Shown: positions 1 through 8,338, counted from the stretch's first letter. The stretch: DNA of 40,380 nt from Acidobacteriota bacterium (GCA_003225455.1 QIAB01000047.1:4025-44404), one strand, 5' to 3'. Notes: a model not told the origin generated them from the sequence alone. Made by a program: numbers and translations.

Positions 1-473
1 GTCAACCCTGTCGTATTGAGGTGAATTGGATCTTTCAATTCTTTAGGAGCCGCTTGATCTGGTTTCGTGAGCCCCTGCGGATTGGCCTCAAGATCGATCT
101 GCACCTCACCCTGAGCAGTAACGTCTCCCGATGCCGGGTCATAAATAAAATCAGAGCCGTAGATCTGGTCAAAACGGCTGGAATCCCGGCCATAAAGCGT
201 AATTTCCACATCGTGTAGTTCCGCCCGCCCACCCTGCTTGAATTGAATCGCCTTGCTCGCCTGAATCTTGAACAGTGTGCGCCCTTGTTCTGACCGGGAA
301 ATAGTGAACCCCTGTGCGCTCTGCTGTACGTCAATCCCAATCTTCTGCGGCACGTCTTTCAGCGCATTTCTAACTCTATGACGCGCGTACAGGTACATCC
401 CCGCGACCAGCAACACCATGCCGATTGCGCCCAGCGCAAACCAGCGGCGAAGGTGGGAAATTTCCACAGGCAT
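1..473 (-). CDS. LptC-like LPS-export periplasmic protein, 3' end outside window
   Basis: The reading frame opens with ATG at 473 and runs off the left edge, giving about 157 residues of N-terminus. It begins with a short polar stretch, then one hydrophobic membrane anchor (residues about 9-28, rich in A, G, L, V and M), followed by a beta-rich periplasmic region with repeated short strands (ISRSEQGRTLFKIQAS, then KQGGRAELHDVEITLYG). That pattern fits LptC/OstA-like proteins, which carry lipopolysaccharide from the inner-membrane LptBFG transporter to LptA. An in-frame TGA lies five codons upstream of the ATG, so the start cannot lie further out. The assignment rests on fold-type pattern and membrane topology only. 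It could be another single-pass periplasmic protein, or a fused LptC-LptA as seen in some Acidobacteria. Confidence 0.6.
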   Translation of the reverse strand, partial: MPVEISHLRRWFALGAIGMVLLVAGMYLYARHRVRNALKDVPQKIGIDVQQSAQGFTISRSEQGRTLFKIQASKAIQFKQGGRAELHDVEITLYGRDSSRFDQIYGSDFIYDPASGDVTAQGEVQIDLEANPQGLTKPDQAAPKELKDPIHLNTTGL

Positions 474-645
474 CTGAAATCAGTGTAATGCAAGCGACCG
501 GCGTGGGTCGGCATTCGTAGTGATACCGCGTACGTCCCGGTAGATGATATTTCTTTGCGTGCCCTTGCGATTCCGTCGCGCTCTTTGCGATCAACCACCG
601 CGAACAAGGCGAACACCCCGTGCCGAATCGACATTACGACGAATC

Positions 646-3045
646 TCAGAAGCTTTCCTCGAAATTCACATCCATGATCATCAACCCCAGTTCTGCCTGC
701 GCCGTATCGCGCTGCTTGCTTAAGCCGTCCATCTCACCGCGCAGAGTTGCAATTCGGTCTTCTTGCGAATCGAGCTGCTTTGTGTAGCGCTGTAACAGCG
801 AACGCTCCTCTGAACTGCCTTTCAGAGCCTTCATGTTCTCGCGGATACGATTCTGGTCGGCTGTGATCTGATCGCCTTCCGCCTTGCGCTGATTGATTTG
901 CAGATCAATGCTTCCGATTCTGTTCTTCTGCGCCAGAATGCGGTTGAAGGCTTGCTGCATGACTGGTGTGACTCGCTTCTGCTTGACCAACAGTTCGACT
1001 TCGTCAGAATCGAGGTTGGTCAATTCGTAAGTAGTTTGCTCAGGATGGAAAGATTCAACACTCAATTCGGACGACTTGCCTGGCTCGACAGCAACACGGA
1101 AACGATAAAAAGAAGCTGAGGATTCCTCCGGTTTTGGTGTGCCTTTCGTTAGCTCCCATCCTTCCTGCGCGGGATACTCGACGATGACTTGCCGGGCCTC
1201 GGTATCCGCGTTGCGGATGATGTACTTCTTCTTCGCCCGCTGTTCCTGCGTGAGCACCATGACCCCTTTGGCTATTTTTATTCGCGTGTATTGGTTTTCT
1301 TCGTTGGACTCGGCTTCGTATTTGACATGGACTGCGCTATCCGCGGCATACGAAAGCAGCCGCCGTTCATCAGGATGAATGTTCTCTAAAACGCCTTCGC
1401 CGGCGAAAGCGTCGGCTTCGAGCACATTGAACGTTCCCGCATCAAGCACCTGCCCGCTCGTATTCTTGATCCAGATGGCCCGCAGCGGGGGCGAGTCTTC
1501 ATTCCACAGCGTGACTTTTTCGGCATCGATATGATTCTGGAGAATCGGCACCAGAGCCGACTGGTTTCGCGCAACCGAGATTTTCTGTTTGAGGTTGTAT
1601 TCGAAAAAGTCGCCAGCCGATTTTCCTTCCGCCTCAGCTGACTGTTTACCGGCCAGACCTACAAGCGAAGACTGAGTAATGACGGATGGCGCGTTGCCCT
1701 GAACTTCAACCGTTTCGGTTGCCGAACCGACTTCCAGCATTGCATCAATTTCATTGGTTCTGCCAACACCTAGATAGAAATTACTCAACTCGTAACGCTT
1801 GAAACCCTGGGAATTTACAAAAAGCGCCGAGTTGCCGGCCTGAACATTGCTGAAGCTGTAATGCCCACCAGAATCAGTTGTAGTCATCTGAGATGCGCCA
1901 GTCTCTTCATTTCGTACCGCCACCTGGGCGCCTGGAATTACCGCTCCTGATGGATCTTTCACAGTTCCTTGCAGGGTGGTAAGGACAGGTCCGGCGCGAA
2001 ATATGCCTCCAACTGTTCCCCCGCCGCTCCCCGCAGCAACGCCCGCGCCTTGCCCCTCGGCGTTCTGGAGCTTGTCGTACCGCTCCAAGGTTGCTTGATG
2101 CGACTGCGGAGTCAGCATCACCGATTCCGGAATCGCGACCACTGGCCTGCGGGTGTAGAACGGCTGCGAGATATTCTGAACAAACGACTGTGGCGCACCC
2201 GCAATCAGCGAAAGCTGCACGTCCTTCCAGTCTTCGCCAATCGTGTTGTCCACGATAGCCCATCCTTGCAATAGCGGCTTCTCGCCAGCTTTCTCAGGAA
2301 AAATAATCCGATAGGTACTCTTCCATATCGGCACTTCGCTGATATAGCTGACGAATACCTCCCGGTCGCCACTTCCCTTGGCCGTCATCATCATGCGGCG
2401 CACGTCACGTGCCCGTGACGAGCCGATCAGGCCTAGATAGCGACCGACCTCGTCATTCAAGTCGCGGTCGGCGATCCGTACCGAAGTGGCTGGGCTGAGC
2501 TCGAAATTCTTCATCTCACCGTTATCGGTCATCACAGAGAATTCAGTCACATCCATGAAGTTGCCTTTGGCATCCTGGCGGCGGCTGGACTCTACGCTCA
2601 GCAAACGTCCTACAGCAGAACTCGCGCCGTTGTGAACTTCGACGCGCGCCCCACGCATGGCTTGCAGGAATCCCGCTCGCGTTACCTGCTCGCCAAAGGG
2701 CAGGCGCAGCGATTTCAGTCGCTCGTCGAGTGGAGCGATCGAGTTATATCGAACTGACGAAATGCGCCCGTCTCCAAGATCGACCGCCGTCAGAGACTTG
2801 AGGACGTCGTTGAGTTGAGAAGAAGTGAAATCGATGCTCAGGTCTTGCGTGCCATGCACACGGGCGGTGTGCTCGAAATATCCAACGCCATTCTTGTAGA
2901 GAACCACTCGCTTTACCGGAAGCACGCCGGCACCGCTGGCCTCAGTTGATGGTGATTGGGATTTGCCAAGATTGGTTGGTTTGGTTGCTGCGATTGCAAA
3001 CATGGCGAAGAGTAGAACTCCGAATGCCACAACAGACCTGCTCAT
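646..3045 (-). CDS. Secreted DUF4139-type protein with inserted carboxypeptidase-like module
   Basis: This protein has 799 residues from the ATG at 3045, which has a GGAGG five bases upstream; a TTG four codons earlier lies before that site and is less likely. A signal peptide (about residues 1-22) leads into a beta-rich region starting VKRVVLYKNGVGYFEH and a segment with IWKSTYRI and GWAIVDNTIGEDW, the pattern of DUF4139/MuiA-like proteins. At about residues 357-461 the domain is interrupted by a glycine-rich linker and a carboxypeptidase-regulatory-like module (QGTVKDPSGAVIPGAQV) of the kind found at the start of Ton-dependent receptors. The DUF4139 part then resumes (FFEYNLKQKISVARNQ). The C-terminal 120 residues are strongly charged and probably coiled coil. 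The protein is likely periplasmic or surface-attached; its biochemical role is unknown. Confidence 0.75.
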   Translation of the reverse strand: MSRSVVAFGVLLFAMFAIAATKPTNLGKSQSPSTEASGAGVLPVKRVVLYKNGVGYFEHTARVHGTQDLSIDFTSSQLNDVLKSLTAVDLGDGRISSVRYNSIAPLDERLKSLRLPFGEQVTRAGFLQAMRGARVEVHNGASSAVGRLLSVESSRRQDAKGNFMDVTEFSVMTDNGEMKNFELSPATSVRIADRDLNDEVGRYLGLIGSSRARDVRRMMMTAKGSGDREVFVSYISEVPIWKSTYRIIFPEKAGEKPLLQGWAIVDNTIGEDWKDVQLSLIAGAPQSFVQNISQPFYTRRPVVAIPESVMLTPQSHQATLERYDKLQNAEGQGAGVAAGSGGGTVGGIFRAGPVLTTLQGTVKDPSGAVIPGAQVAVRNEETGASQMTTTDSGGHYSFSNVQAGNSALFVNSQGFKRYELSNFYLGVGRTNEIDAMLEVGSATETVEVQGNAPSVITQSSLVGLAGKQSAEAEGKSAGDFFEYNLKQKISVARNQSALVPILQNHIDAEKVTLWNEDSPPLRAIWIKNTSGQVLDAGTFNVLEADAFAGEGVLENIHPDERRLLSYAADSAVHVKYEAESNEENQYTRIKIAKGVMVLTQEQRAKKKYIIRNADTEARQVIVEYPAQEGWELTKGTPKPEESSASFYRFRVAVEPGKSSELSVESFHPEQTTYELTNLDSDEVELLVKQKRVTPVMQQAFNRILAQKNRIGSIDLQINQRKAEGDQITADQNRIRENMKALKGSSEERSLLQRYTKQLDSQEDRIATLRGEMDGLSKQRDTAQAELGLMIMDVNFEESF
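1663..1977 (-). other. Inserted carboxypeptidase-regulatory-like module inside the DUF4139 gene
   Basis: About 105 codons encode a module with the order GTVKDPSGA, GAQVAVRN, TTTDSGGHYSFSNV, GFKRYE, and then a tail of the form VEVQGNAP..TQSS. The Ton-dependent receptor at 25066-28525 has the same elements in the same order at its N-terminus (GTVTDPSGA, GAQVRVSS, NDSGDYLVAGL, GFKKFE, VEVEGAAV..TQSS). The similarity therefore covers both the beta-sandwich and the linker that normally joins it to a receptor plug. Here no plug follows; the DUF4139 sequence resumes instead. Confidence 0.65.
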
Positions 3046-3123
3046 ATAGACCTCCAACGCCGAAGCGCGAGTTTAGCTAGTTTGCTGGATTCCGAGTAGT
3101 TGGAAGTTGGTTGCCAGGACGAA

Positions 3124-5025
3124 TCAGATACCGGTCGCGGTGGACTTCTCCGGTTCGACTGCAGCCTGTTGGTTTCTGGATGGGGCTATGAAATCTCGTA
3201 GGGAAATCTCAAGACCGCCTAGTTCCGGATGCTCGTTTTGATCGAGGCTAAAGGCAATATCGAGAGTGTCTCCGGGTAACAGTTGTGCTTGCTGAATGCG
3301 TTCGGCGAGATTCCAGCCGAGTGCGTCGAAACTGATGGATTTGCGCCAGTTGTTCGATTTTCCCATTTCATCCCGGCGGCGAAATGTGGATGAATCCGGA
3401 TGGCAGCGGGGTGTGGCTAACCGCTCAAGATCGCTCGAATTCCCAGCCGCCAGCCTGAGCTTCACGTGGCGCTCTTTCATGATTCGGGGCGGCGCCTTTA
3501 GGCAAACACTGCGGGCGACGAACACCGGCTCCGGATTGCCAACTCCGAATGGTTCCAGCCGGCGCAGGACTTGAAAAAGCTCAGGCGTCACCTGATCGAG
3601 CGGCAATTCGGCATCTACAGCGAGAGCTGCTTGGAAATCTTCGAGGGTTAGGTGCTGGCGCGCAAAGGAATCCATTTGAGCCCGAAGATTTTCGACTTGC
3701 GATGATGGCAACGAAAAGCCCACCGCGTGGGCGTGGCCGCCGTAACGGGTGAACATCCCAGCGCACGATTCGAGCGCATTGAGCAGATGGAACGCCGGAA
3801 TGGAACGGCCCGAGCCATGCGCCTCGTCTCCATCACGCGAAATGACAAGGGTCGGGCGGCCGTAGCGCTCCACTACGCGAGTGGCGGTAATTCCAATGAC
3901 ACCGCGATGCCAGTCGGCGCCATCGATCACCATGCAATATGCATCTCGCAGCGCGGGCTCTTGCTCGATACGTAATCCAATCGCGTCCATGATGCGGCGT
4001 TCCTGTTCCTGGCGCTCCGAATTGAGTTGATCCAGGCGATTCGCGAGTTCCCGAGCTCGGGCTGCATCTTTCACGCTGAACAGCTCGATTACGTCGCGGG
4101 CAACGTCCATGCGTCCAGCGGCATTCAAGCGAGGGGCGATGCGAAACGCCACTTCGCCCGAATTCAGTGGACGTGCACTTGCCAACTGCGCCACTTCTAG
4201 AAGTGCTTTCAGCCCGGCATTAACTGGGGCGCGGAGGCCATCGAGTCCAAGCTTTGCGAAAACACGATTCTCGCCAGTCAGCGGCACGGCGTCAGCAATC
4301 GTTGCAATCGCCACAATCTTCAGGAACGAAGTCAGCAGGCGCGATTGATCTCCTTGGGTTAGCCTGCGCTGCATCAATGCTTGTCCCAGCTTGAATGCCA
4401 CGCCTGCTCCGCACAATGCCTTGCACGGATACTCGCATCCCGACTGATTCGGATTCAGTACGGCGAGCGCGCGAGGCGGACCATCATGCCCAGGCAAGTG
4501 GTGATCTGTCACGATCAAATCCACCCCGACTCGCTGCGCAGTATCCGCGGCGGCAAAGGCACGAATTCCTGTATCCACACTGATGATGAGCCGAATACCT
4601 GCATCGGCGGCGCGCTCAATCACATCGTCTTTCATGCCATATCCATCGCGAATGCGATGTGGGACATGAAAATCAGCCGAGCCGCCGCACAGTTCAATGG
4701 CAGTTTTCAGAATCACGATCGCGGTGGTGCCATCGACGTCGTAGTCGCCATAGATCAGAATCTGTTCTTTGCGTTCGATGGCAGCATCCAGGCGATCGAC
4801 AGCGGCTTTCATGCCTGTCATGAGATATGGCGAGTGCAGATGGGAAAGCGCTGGAGTGAGAAAGTGTTCGGCGGCATCAGGGTCAGTAACACCACGGGAC
4901 GCCAAAAGGCGAGCGAGTGTGGAGGCAAGCTGCGGATCACTGATTCCGAAAGCAGCGCGTGATCGCAAGCTGTCGGTCAGCAGTTCTACGTGAGTCGAAT
5001 CGACATTCCTGAAAAGCCAGCGCAT
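3124..5025 (-). CDS. recJ: Single-stranded-DNA-specific exonuclease RecJ
   Basis: RecJ is a 5'-3' single-strand DNA exonuclease of the DHH phosphoesterase family, acting in recombination and mismatch or base-excision repair. The sequence shows the family's metal-binding motifs: YGDYDVDG at residues 92-99, VDTG near 150 and VTDHH ending at 176. A DHHA1-type GGHAHAVGF segment follows, then a C-terminal OB-like domain. The length, 633 residues, is slightly above usual. The excess is a 27-residue stretch at about 531-557 (ending DEMGKS), which interrupts the OB domain in frame and matches an inserted palindromic repeat at the DNA level. The start is the ATG at 5025. The gene lies 78 bases upstream of the DUF4139 gene on the same strand. 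Identity is secure; whether the interrupted OB domain still binds DNA normally is unknown. Confidence 0.95.
   Translation of the reverse strand: MRWLFRNVDSTHVELLTDSLRSRAAFGISDPQLASTLARLLASRGVTDPDAAEHFLTPALSHLHSPYLMTGMKAAVDRLDAAIERKEQILIYGDYDVDGTTAIVILKTAIELCGGSADFHVPHRIRDGYGMKDDVIERAADAGIRLIISVDTGIRAFAAADTAQRVGVDLIVTDHHLPGHDGPPRALAVLNPNQSGCEYPCKALCGAGVAFKLGQALMQRRLTQGDQSRLLTSFLKIVAIATIADAVPLTGENRVFAKLGLDGLRAPVNAGLKALLEVAQLASARPLNSGEVAFRIAPRLNAAGRMDVARDVIELFSVKDAARARELANRLDQLNSERQEQERRIMDAIGLRIEQEPALRDAYCMVIDGADWHRGVIGITATRVVERYGRPTLVISRDGDEAHGSGRSIPAFHLLNALESCAGMFTRYGGHAHAVGFSLPSSQVENLRAQMDSFARQHLTLEDFQAALAVDAELPLDQVTPELFQVLRRLEPFGVGNPEPVFVARSVCLKAPPRIMKERHVKLRLAAGNSSDLERLATPRCHPDSSTFRRRDEMGKSNNWRKSISFDALGWNLAERIQQAQLLPGDTLDIAFSLDQNEHPELGGLEISLRDFIAPSRNQQAAVEPEKSTATGI
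3355..3435. repeat. 81-nt palindromic repeat element inserted in frame in recJ
   Basis: The flanking recJ sequence would read GNS-NNWRKS without this segment. The insert is 27 codons long and leaves a TCG triplet at each junction, as if duplicated. It contains inverted arms, CATTTC at 3364-3369 with GAAATG at 3381-3386, and GGAT at 3388-3391 with ATCC at 3394-3397. No second copy was noticed in this window, so its status as a dispersed family is inferred from its structure. Confidence 0.55.
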
Positions 5026-5126
5026 GTTAATAATGTGAAAGTGGAACAGTGACGGAAGTTATGGCAAAGCAGATTCCTCGCGGCAAAAGCGTCCGCTCGG
5101 AATAACAAGTAAAGGTTATTTGCACT

Positions 5127-5600
5127 CTACGGCTCATCATCCTGATCTGGTTCATCGATCGGAATGCCGCCGAAATCTTCCGATAATTCATTCAGCCGCT
5201 GATAATGGTCGTACCACTCTGTGGAAGCCTCGTAAACCAGCACCACGCCTTGATGCGCGAATCCAAGCTGCACAAAGCCGGTCTTGCCAATATACGTGCG
5301 CAGCCAACGCGCATCCTCGATGTCTTCATCGTTGGTGAATTCAGCGTTGCCCAGCCGCTCGATCATCTCGTCCAGCTCTTCGCGCTTCAACGACCACGAA
5401 TCCATGGTCACGAAGGGTGATTCGGCAGCCTTGGCCAGTTCCACAAAGTCTTTCCAGCTTTCGGGATTCTCTCCCTTCCATGTGATGCTCTGCACTTCTT
5501 CATGATCAACGAAGCCGTGAAAGCGCTTCATGCCATGGCCCTCTATGAAGGCGACCATGTCATCTTTCAACGCCGAGAGATCGTCCGGGATGGGAGACAT
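5127..5600 (-). CDS. Conserved-looking acidic protein of unknown function
   Basis: I do not recognise this family. The protein has 157 residues from the ATG at 5600 (MSPIPDDLSALKDDM). The reading frame is open further upstream to 5822, but that part is compositionally different, cysteine and serine rich, and crosses repeat-like DNA, so the ATG at 5600 is preferred; a GGG lies just ahead of it. The protein is strongly acidic, with no signal peptide or membrane segment, and ends in a run rich in D, E and P. It contains several tryptophans and tyrosines (SITWKGENPESWKDF, STEWYDHYQRLNEL), which suggests a folded cytoplasmic protein. It lies about 100 bases downstream of recJ in the opposite reading sense of order, that is, upstream of recJ on the minus strand, and may be transcribed with it. 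Confidence 0.6.
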   Translation of the reverse strand: MSPIPDDLSALKDDMVAFIEGHGMKRFHGFVDHEEVQSITWKGENPESWKDFVELAKAAESPFVTMDSWSLKREELDEMIERLGNAEFTNDEDIEDARWLRTYIGKTGFVQLGFAHQGVVLVYEASTEWYDHYQRLNELSEDFGGIPIDEPDQDDEP

Positions 5601-5897
5601 TGCTAGCCCTGTTGAACAGCATTGTAAGCCCGTAATTGGTCGTTTGTCTTTGTCGTTGCCTGCTTTGAGCGGCAGTGGAAGAGCGACACTGATCGGTGGA
5701 GTCACAAGCCCAGAACAAAAAGCACTTAACCGCAAGGTTCGCGAAGGAATCGCGAAGTTCGCAAAGGAGGCATTGCAGCATTTCCCGAGGCTATTTGTGG
5801 TCCCACTCGATTCCACTCCCAAGAATTTGGCTATCGACTAACGACCCCCAAAAATTCACTGTGTTAAACTGATCGCACGCAAAAATCCTAACCACAC
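5601..5897. other. Intergenic region with a dispersed-repeat-like segment
   Basis: This region separates the minus-strand acidic protein from the plus-strand DUF507 gene, so it should hold divergent promoters. At 5726-5768 it carries the sequence pattern aaccgcaaggttcgcgaagg...gcgaagttcgcaaagg. The same style of repeat recurs near 30043-30092 and, more weakly, near 21300-21335. No further gene is supported here. Confidence 0.4.
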
Positions 5898-6176
5898 ATG
5901 CTGCTTTCGAAAGAATATGTGGGCTATCTGGCCCGCGAAGTCACCAAAAAACTAATTGCCGGAGAGTTCATCGAGACCAAGAACGTGCCTGCGGTCAGGG
6001 AAAAGGTCCACGCCTCGATGCTCGAAGAGCTGTCGCTCGAAGACCGCATCAACGATGAAGTTCGCGTTATTTTGGAAGCCTATTCTGACGAAATGCGCAA
6101 GAGCGGCGCCAATTACCAGGAGATGTTTCGCAAGGTGAAGAACGAACTGGTTCGCAAATATAAAGCCGTCCTTTAG
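5898..6176 (+). CDS. DUF507 family protein (first of two)
   Basis: This is a 92-residue, highly charged, predicted all-helical protein beginning MLLSKEYVGYLAREV. Its length and pattern (REVTKKLI, VREKVHASMLEELSLEDRINDEVRVIL, MFRKVKNELVRKY) match the DUF507 family of small cytoplasmic proteins, whose function is not established. A second, diverged member lies at 6670-6945 after one small secreted protein, so this is a locally duplicated pair. The start is the ATG at 5898; no strong ribosome-binding site is visible. Confidence in the family is good, and nothing can be said about function. Confidence 0.8.
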   Translation: MLLSKEYVGYLAREVTKKLIAGEFIETKNVPAVREKVHASMLEELSLEDRINDEVRVILEAYSDEMRKSGANYQEMFRKVKNELVRKYKAVL

Positions 6177-6207
6177 ATCGGCGCATTGCATCCAACAATG
6201 TAAGCCG

Positions 6208-6594
6208 ATGCTGCACCGCATTTACCCCCGAATACTTTCTGCCATCGTCTTGGCAATTCTGCTCCCAGCCACTGTCCGCGCAGACACTTACGTGCAGGGC
6301 ACCCTCCTCGCCGTACACAAAAAAGTCCAGACCACCCCGATCTCCTGGCTCTGGAACACGGTCGTAACCTCGTACGATACGGTTCGCTATGACCTCCGTA
6401 TCTGGGCAGGAAATCAGGTCTATGTCGCCGAGTACGTGCCGCCGATCCAGCCCGATGGACCTCTGCCGACTGAGTGGCAAGCCGGCCACCCGATCTCTTT
6501 TCGCATCGAGAAGCGTGAGCTTGTCGTCAAGCTGTCCTACGGAACCGAGATTCGCACCAATTTGTTGCGTCGCGAACCTGCCCATGGTCGATGA
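6208..6594 (+). CDS. Small secreted protein of unknown function
   Basis: The protein has 128 residues with a clear signal peptide: positively charged N-terminus, hydrophobic core (ILSAIVLAILLPA) and cleavage likely after VRA near residue 25. The mature part is about 100 residues, predicted beta-rich, with aromatic residues (SWLWNTVV, YDLRIWAGNQVYVAEYV). It has no cysteines that would suggest a lipoprotein and no recognisable domain. It starts 31 bases after the first DUF507 gene and ends 75 bases before the second, so all three may share a transcript. The family is not recognised. Confidence 0.65.
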   Translation: MLHRIYPRILSAIVLAILLPATVRADTYVQGTLLAVHKKVQTTPISWLWNTVVTSYDTVRYDLRIWAGNQVYVAEYVPPIQPDGPLPTEWQAGHPISFRIEKRELVVKLSYGTEIRTNLLRREPAHGR

Positions 6595-6669
6595 GCTGGC
6601 ACGCGCTTTTGTGCGCCTTCATAATCGTCGTGTACACTGGAAAGCCAAAATTAATCAACAGGAAGGCAA

Positions 6670-6945
6670 GTGAGACTCAGCCGTGACAAAGTAAATAAAG
6701 TCGCGCATGTGGTCAGCGACGCCCTCGCCGAGATGAACGAAGTCGACTTTGTCGAAGACCGTAACACCATCCGCCTGGAGGTGCGCAAAATTCTCGAGGA
6801 ATTGCTGAATCAGGAGGAAAGAATCGACCAGTCTGCGCGCCAGAAGATCGAGAGCCAGAAGCGCACGATTCTCGAAGGCAGCCAGGAGTGGGACATCCTC
6901 TATCGCAAGTATTACAACGAAGAAGTGAAGAAGTTGGGAATCTAG
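6670..6945 (+). CDS. DUF507 family protein (second of two)
   Basis: This 91-residue, charged, helical protein starts at a GTG with AGGAAGG just upstream (6660-6666), which fixes the start. It begins MRLSRDKVNKVAHVV and ends YNEEVKKLGI. Like the 5898 gene it matches DUF507 in length, charge and the spacing of hydrophobic heptads (IRLEVRKILEELL, WDILYRKYYNEEV). The two proteins are clearly related in pattern but not near-identical, so the duplication is old. It may be co-transcribed with queG, which begins 110 bases downstream. Confidence 0.8.
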   Translation: MRLSRDKVNKVAHVVSDALAEMNEVDFVEDRNTIRLEVRKILEELLNQEERIDQSARQKIESQKRTILEGSQEWDILYRKYYNEEVKKLGI

Positions 6946-7055
6946 CGGCAAATTACAACGCGCAACGAGAACCATGAGCTTACCAATTCCGTCTACTCTG
7001 TCTTTCTCCACACAGAAGCAATCATTTCGCTAACATAGAGGCAAGAGGCACGCTT

Positions 7056-8171
7056 TTGCCTGACTTTACCCAATTATCGAGCCTGGTGAAGCATGCCGCC
7101 CGCGAAGTCGGCTTTGATCTTTCCGGTATTGCCCCTGTCCACGACGCTCCCGAACTCAATTACTTTCCCGAATGGATCGCTGCCGGTCACGCCGGCGAGA
7201 TGAAATACATGGAAGCGCGTGACGATGCTGGGAATTTGAAGCGGGCATCTCTGCGAAATGCCGTTCCGTGGGCGCGCAGCGTGATCGTGTGCGCGCTCAA
7301 CTACAATACAGCGCAGCCTTATTCAACTCAGGTAAATGATTCGCAGCGCGGCTGGATTTCTCGTTACGCCTGGGGCGAGGATTACCACGACACAGTGATG
7401 AGGCGATTGCGAGTGATCGAACAGCGCCTGCATGAGGCGTGCCGTGAACGCGAAGCACCCGCTCTACAGACCCGCTGCTATGTCGATACTGGTCCGCTAG
7501 TCGAGCGTGTTTATGCAAAATACGCCGGAGTGGGCTGGATCGGAAAGAACACCTGCATTCTGAATCAGAAGCTCGGGTCGTGGTTATTTCTCGGTGTGAT
7601 TCTTACCTCGCTGGAGCTTGAGCCGGATCTGCCCGCCCCGGATCGCTGTGGAACCTGCACGCGCTGCATCGACGCCTGCCCGACGGACGCACTGCTGGCT
7701 CCTTATAAGCTCGACGCTAATCTCTGCATTGCGTACCTCACGATTGAAAAGCGGGGCGCAATTCCCGAAGAGATTCGCGACGGAATCGGCCGCCACGTTT
7801 TCGGATGCGATATCTGTCAGGATGTCTGCCCCTGGAACCGCAAGGCTCCAGGTACGAGCGCGGCGGAATTCCAGCCGCGCGAGGGCCTGGTAAATCCCGC
7901 GCTGGATTGGCTGGCAGAAATGCCAGCAGAGGAATTTCGCGAGAAATTTCGAGGATCGCCGGTTCGGCGGACGAAACATGCTGGCCTGCGGCGCAACGCC
8001 GTCATCGCGATGGGCAACAGCGGAGATCGTCGATTCTTGCCTTCGCTGGAAAGACTCAGCGAGGATGAAGACAGTGTGGTGGCGGAATCGGCGAAGTGGG
8101 CGAAAGCAAAGCTGGAAACGAGCGCGGATGCACGGGCGAGGACGCCCGCGCCTACATCGACGTGCCCATAG
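7056..8171 (+). CDS. queG: Epoxyqueuosine reductase QueG
   Basis: QueG reduces epoxyqueuosine to queuosine in the wobble position of tRNA (GUN anticodons), using cobalamin and two [4Fe-4S] clusters. The protein shows a ferredoxin-type cysteine set at 198, 201, 204 and 208 (CGTCTRCIDACP), a further cysteine at 224, and a second set at 251, 254 and 258 (CDICQDVCPW). The aspartate of YVDTGPLVER (144) matches the family's proposed proton donor. A HEAT-like C-terminus follows (LRRNAVIAMGNSGD). The start is a TTG at 7056 with AGAGG a few bases upstream. The last 14 codons, from about 8127, are encoded by a GC-rich palindromic repeat, so the natural C-terminus has been replaced or extended. Total length is 371 residues, within the family range. 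Confidence 0.93.
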   Translation: MPDFTQLSSLVKHAAREVGFDLSGIAPVHDAPELNYFPEWIAAGHAGEMKYMEARDDAGNLKRASLRNAVPWARSVIVCALNYNTAQPYSTQVNDSQRGWISRYAWGEDYHDTVMRRLRVIEQRLHEACREREAPALQTRCYVDTGPLVERVYAKYAGVGWIGKNTCILNQKLGSWLFLGVILTSLELEPDLPAPDRCGTCTRCIDACPTDALLAPYKLDANLCIAYLTIEKRGAIPEEIRDGIGRHVFGCDICQDVCPWNRKAPGTSAAEFQPREGLVNPALDWLAEMPAEEFREKFRGSPVRRTKHAGLRRNAVIAMGNSGDRRFLPSLERLSEDEDSVVAESAKWAKAKLETSADARARTPAPTSTCP

Positions 8172-8302
8172 CGGACGCACGGGCGGCGACGCCCGCGCCT
8201 ACATCGATATTTTGTTACGGGCGACCAACTCTCTTCGCTTTGTCGATCTTCGGGCGGGCGAGGACGCCCGCCGGACAGCCGGCGAGACGCCGGCGCTACG
8301 TG
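8127..8302. repeat. Cluster of GC-rich palindromic repeats
   Basis: Four related palindromic units lie in a row: 8131-8160, about 8179-8207, 8251-8270 and about 8275-8301. The first two share an identical 20-base core (gacgcccgcgcctacatcga, at 8141-8160 and 8188-8207). Each unit has the form acgggcg-N-gacgcccg and would fold as a short hairpin. The fourth uses ccggcg instead. The array starts inside queG and ends 37 bases before the next gene. Similar DNA appears near 21250-21275 (cggggcgccttcgcccgtgt), which suggests a dispersed family. Confidence 0.8.
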
Positions 8303-8338
8303 TTAGCATCAACTTTTATTTGTTCTACCGGCGTGACT

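Noticed and set aside
359-634. Open frame on the minus strand between the LptC-like and DUF4139 genes
   Set aside because: It overlaps the LptC-like start in another frame and has noncoding-like composition with no ribosome-binding site.
4381-4962. 193-codon open frame opposite recJ
   Set aside because: It is antisense to the conserved DHH domain of recJ and has no family resemblance.
8127-8302. CRISPR-like array
   Set aside because: The units are palindromic and differ in spacing and sequence, there are no regular spacers, and no cas genes are nearby.
8096-8338. Upstream extension of the secreted TPR protein
   Set aside because: It is encoded by repeat DNA and would put 81 residues ahead of a normal signal peptide.
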